Positions 63,585 through 64,000 of a stretch of 64,000 nt of DNA are shown here, piece by piece. Both the position numbers and the translations under genes were made by a program. The first letter of the stretch is position 1, and each line of letters starts with the position of its first letter. Source of the stretch: JAAUUJ01 sp964392245 (GTDB lineage Bacteria > Cyanobacteriota > Cyanobacteriia > Thermostichales > Thermostichaceae); NCBI GenBank assembly GCA_964392245.1, contig CAYMOX010000018.1:1-64000 (forward strand). The letters are read 5' to 3'. The notes under the pieces are model-generated. The model was not told where the DNA came from. It did no database searches and saw only the letters and a list, made by a program, of their open reading frames with translations.

Positions 63585-64000
63585 TTACGCAACTACCCTA
63601 AATGTGGATAGCACCATCGGGATAGAAGGATCGCCCAACTCTTTCTTCAAGTAGTCTGCTAACAAACCCTGTTTCAGTTGATAAACAGTTTGGCCTAGCT
63701 GTTTGCCCATCCTTTTTAAGTGATTCCATACCATTAATGCACAGGCAATATGATTGACTTGGATCTGTCGCTTACGACATTGGCATCCCTCAATCCCAGT
63801 CACCTGCTTCACTTCTCGATGATAGACCTCTATCTTCCACCTCACTCCCACTATCTCTTTCACAGCCTTCCCATCATCTTGCTCTAGGTCATTCGTGGCA
63901 ATATATTCCGTTCTATCGTCTGTGATAGTAACCCGAAATAACCTCACTTTCTTATCTCTTGGAAATCCCTTTATCTTTATTAGCTTTCCATGTTTTTCTT
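63585..64000 (-). mobile_element. IS4/IS701-like transposase, partial at window edge
   Basis: The C-terminal 138 residues of a DDE transposase run off the right edge in frame. Marks are VGVRWKIEVYHREVKQVTG (the YREK-like Y-x2-R-x-x-K segment with the catalytic Glu) and GCQCRKRQIQVNHIACALMV. The stop is at 63587-63585. The bases CAGAACTTACGCAACTA at the stop codon look like the terminal repeat of the element, so the IS end is probably near 63580. The element lies just behind the coiled-coil gene. Confidence 0.8.

Overview
The window is cyanobacterial chromosome. Diagnostic genes are psaE (photosystem I), a Cph1-type phytochrome with its Rcp1 response regulator, cyanophycin synthetase, the LabA-type circadian output protein, an SmtA metallothionein, a DUF2808 protein and a carotenoid oxygenase. 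The ribosomal block rpmJ-rpsM-rpsK-rpoA-rplQ-truA-rplM-rpsI-rpmE-prfA also follows the cyanobacterial order. I cannot name the genus. The usual cyanobacterial palindrome GCGATCGC is nearly absent by eye, while GGATC/GGGATC words are very common.

Layout. 0-0.7 kb: a truncated diguanylate cyclase. 0.9-3.7 kb: polA. 3.7-7.6 kb: a decayed strip holding a TetR gene with two in-frame stops, a broken lipocalin, a frameshifted NYN protein and a transposase fossil, mixed with a retropepsin-like pair, a small lipoprotein and a VanX-type dipeptidase. 7.7-15.4 kb: an HD-GYP regulator, glcD, an operon of two DUF4331-half proteins, a TPR lipoprotein and a NicO metal transporter, then a nucleoside phosphorylase. 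15.8-28.8 kb: psaE, mutM, livHM, labA, the ribosomal block, uppP, a DUF2808 protein, queG and a VTT membrane protein. 29-33.7 kb: signalling genes centred on phytochrome-Rcp1-kinase. 34-41.4 kb: metallothionein, a four-gene azole/azoline RiPP (TOMM) cluster and a divergent NB-ARC/WD40 STAND protein. 41.5-60 kb: mostly housekeeping and metabolism (codA-like, carotenoid oxygenase, gcvT/gcvH, FHA, dnaJ/dnaK, pilD, folP/folK, cphA, a dynamin-like GTPase). 60.3-64 kb: a GAF/PAS protein, a long coiled-coil protein and an incoming IS transposase cut by the window edge.

The strongest candidate for an undescribed system is the TOMM cluster at 34306-37668. A 63-residue precursor ends in three tandem Pro-Gly-Arg-Cys-Met-Ala units and is followed by an ocin-ThiF-like partner protein, a YcaO cyclodehydratase and a SagB-type dehydrogenase. 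The core repeats differ only at synonymous positions, so the peptide sequence itself appears to be selected. A second unusual unit is the operon at 10469-14545, where the two halves of a DUF4331 domain sit in separate exported proteins next to a metal transporter.

I found no tRNA, rRNA, CRISPR array or prophage. All calls come from reading translated sequence and motifs; no database search was run.
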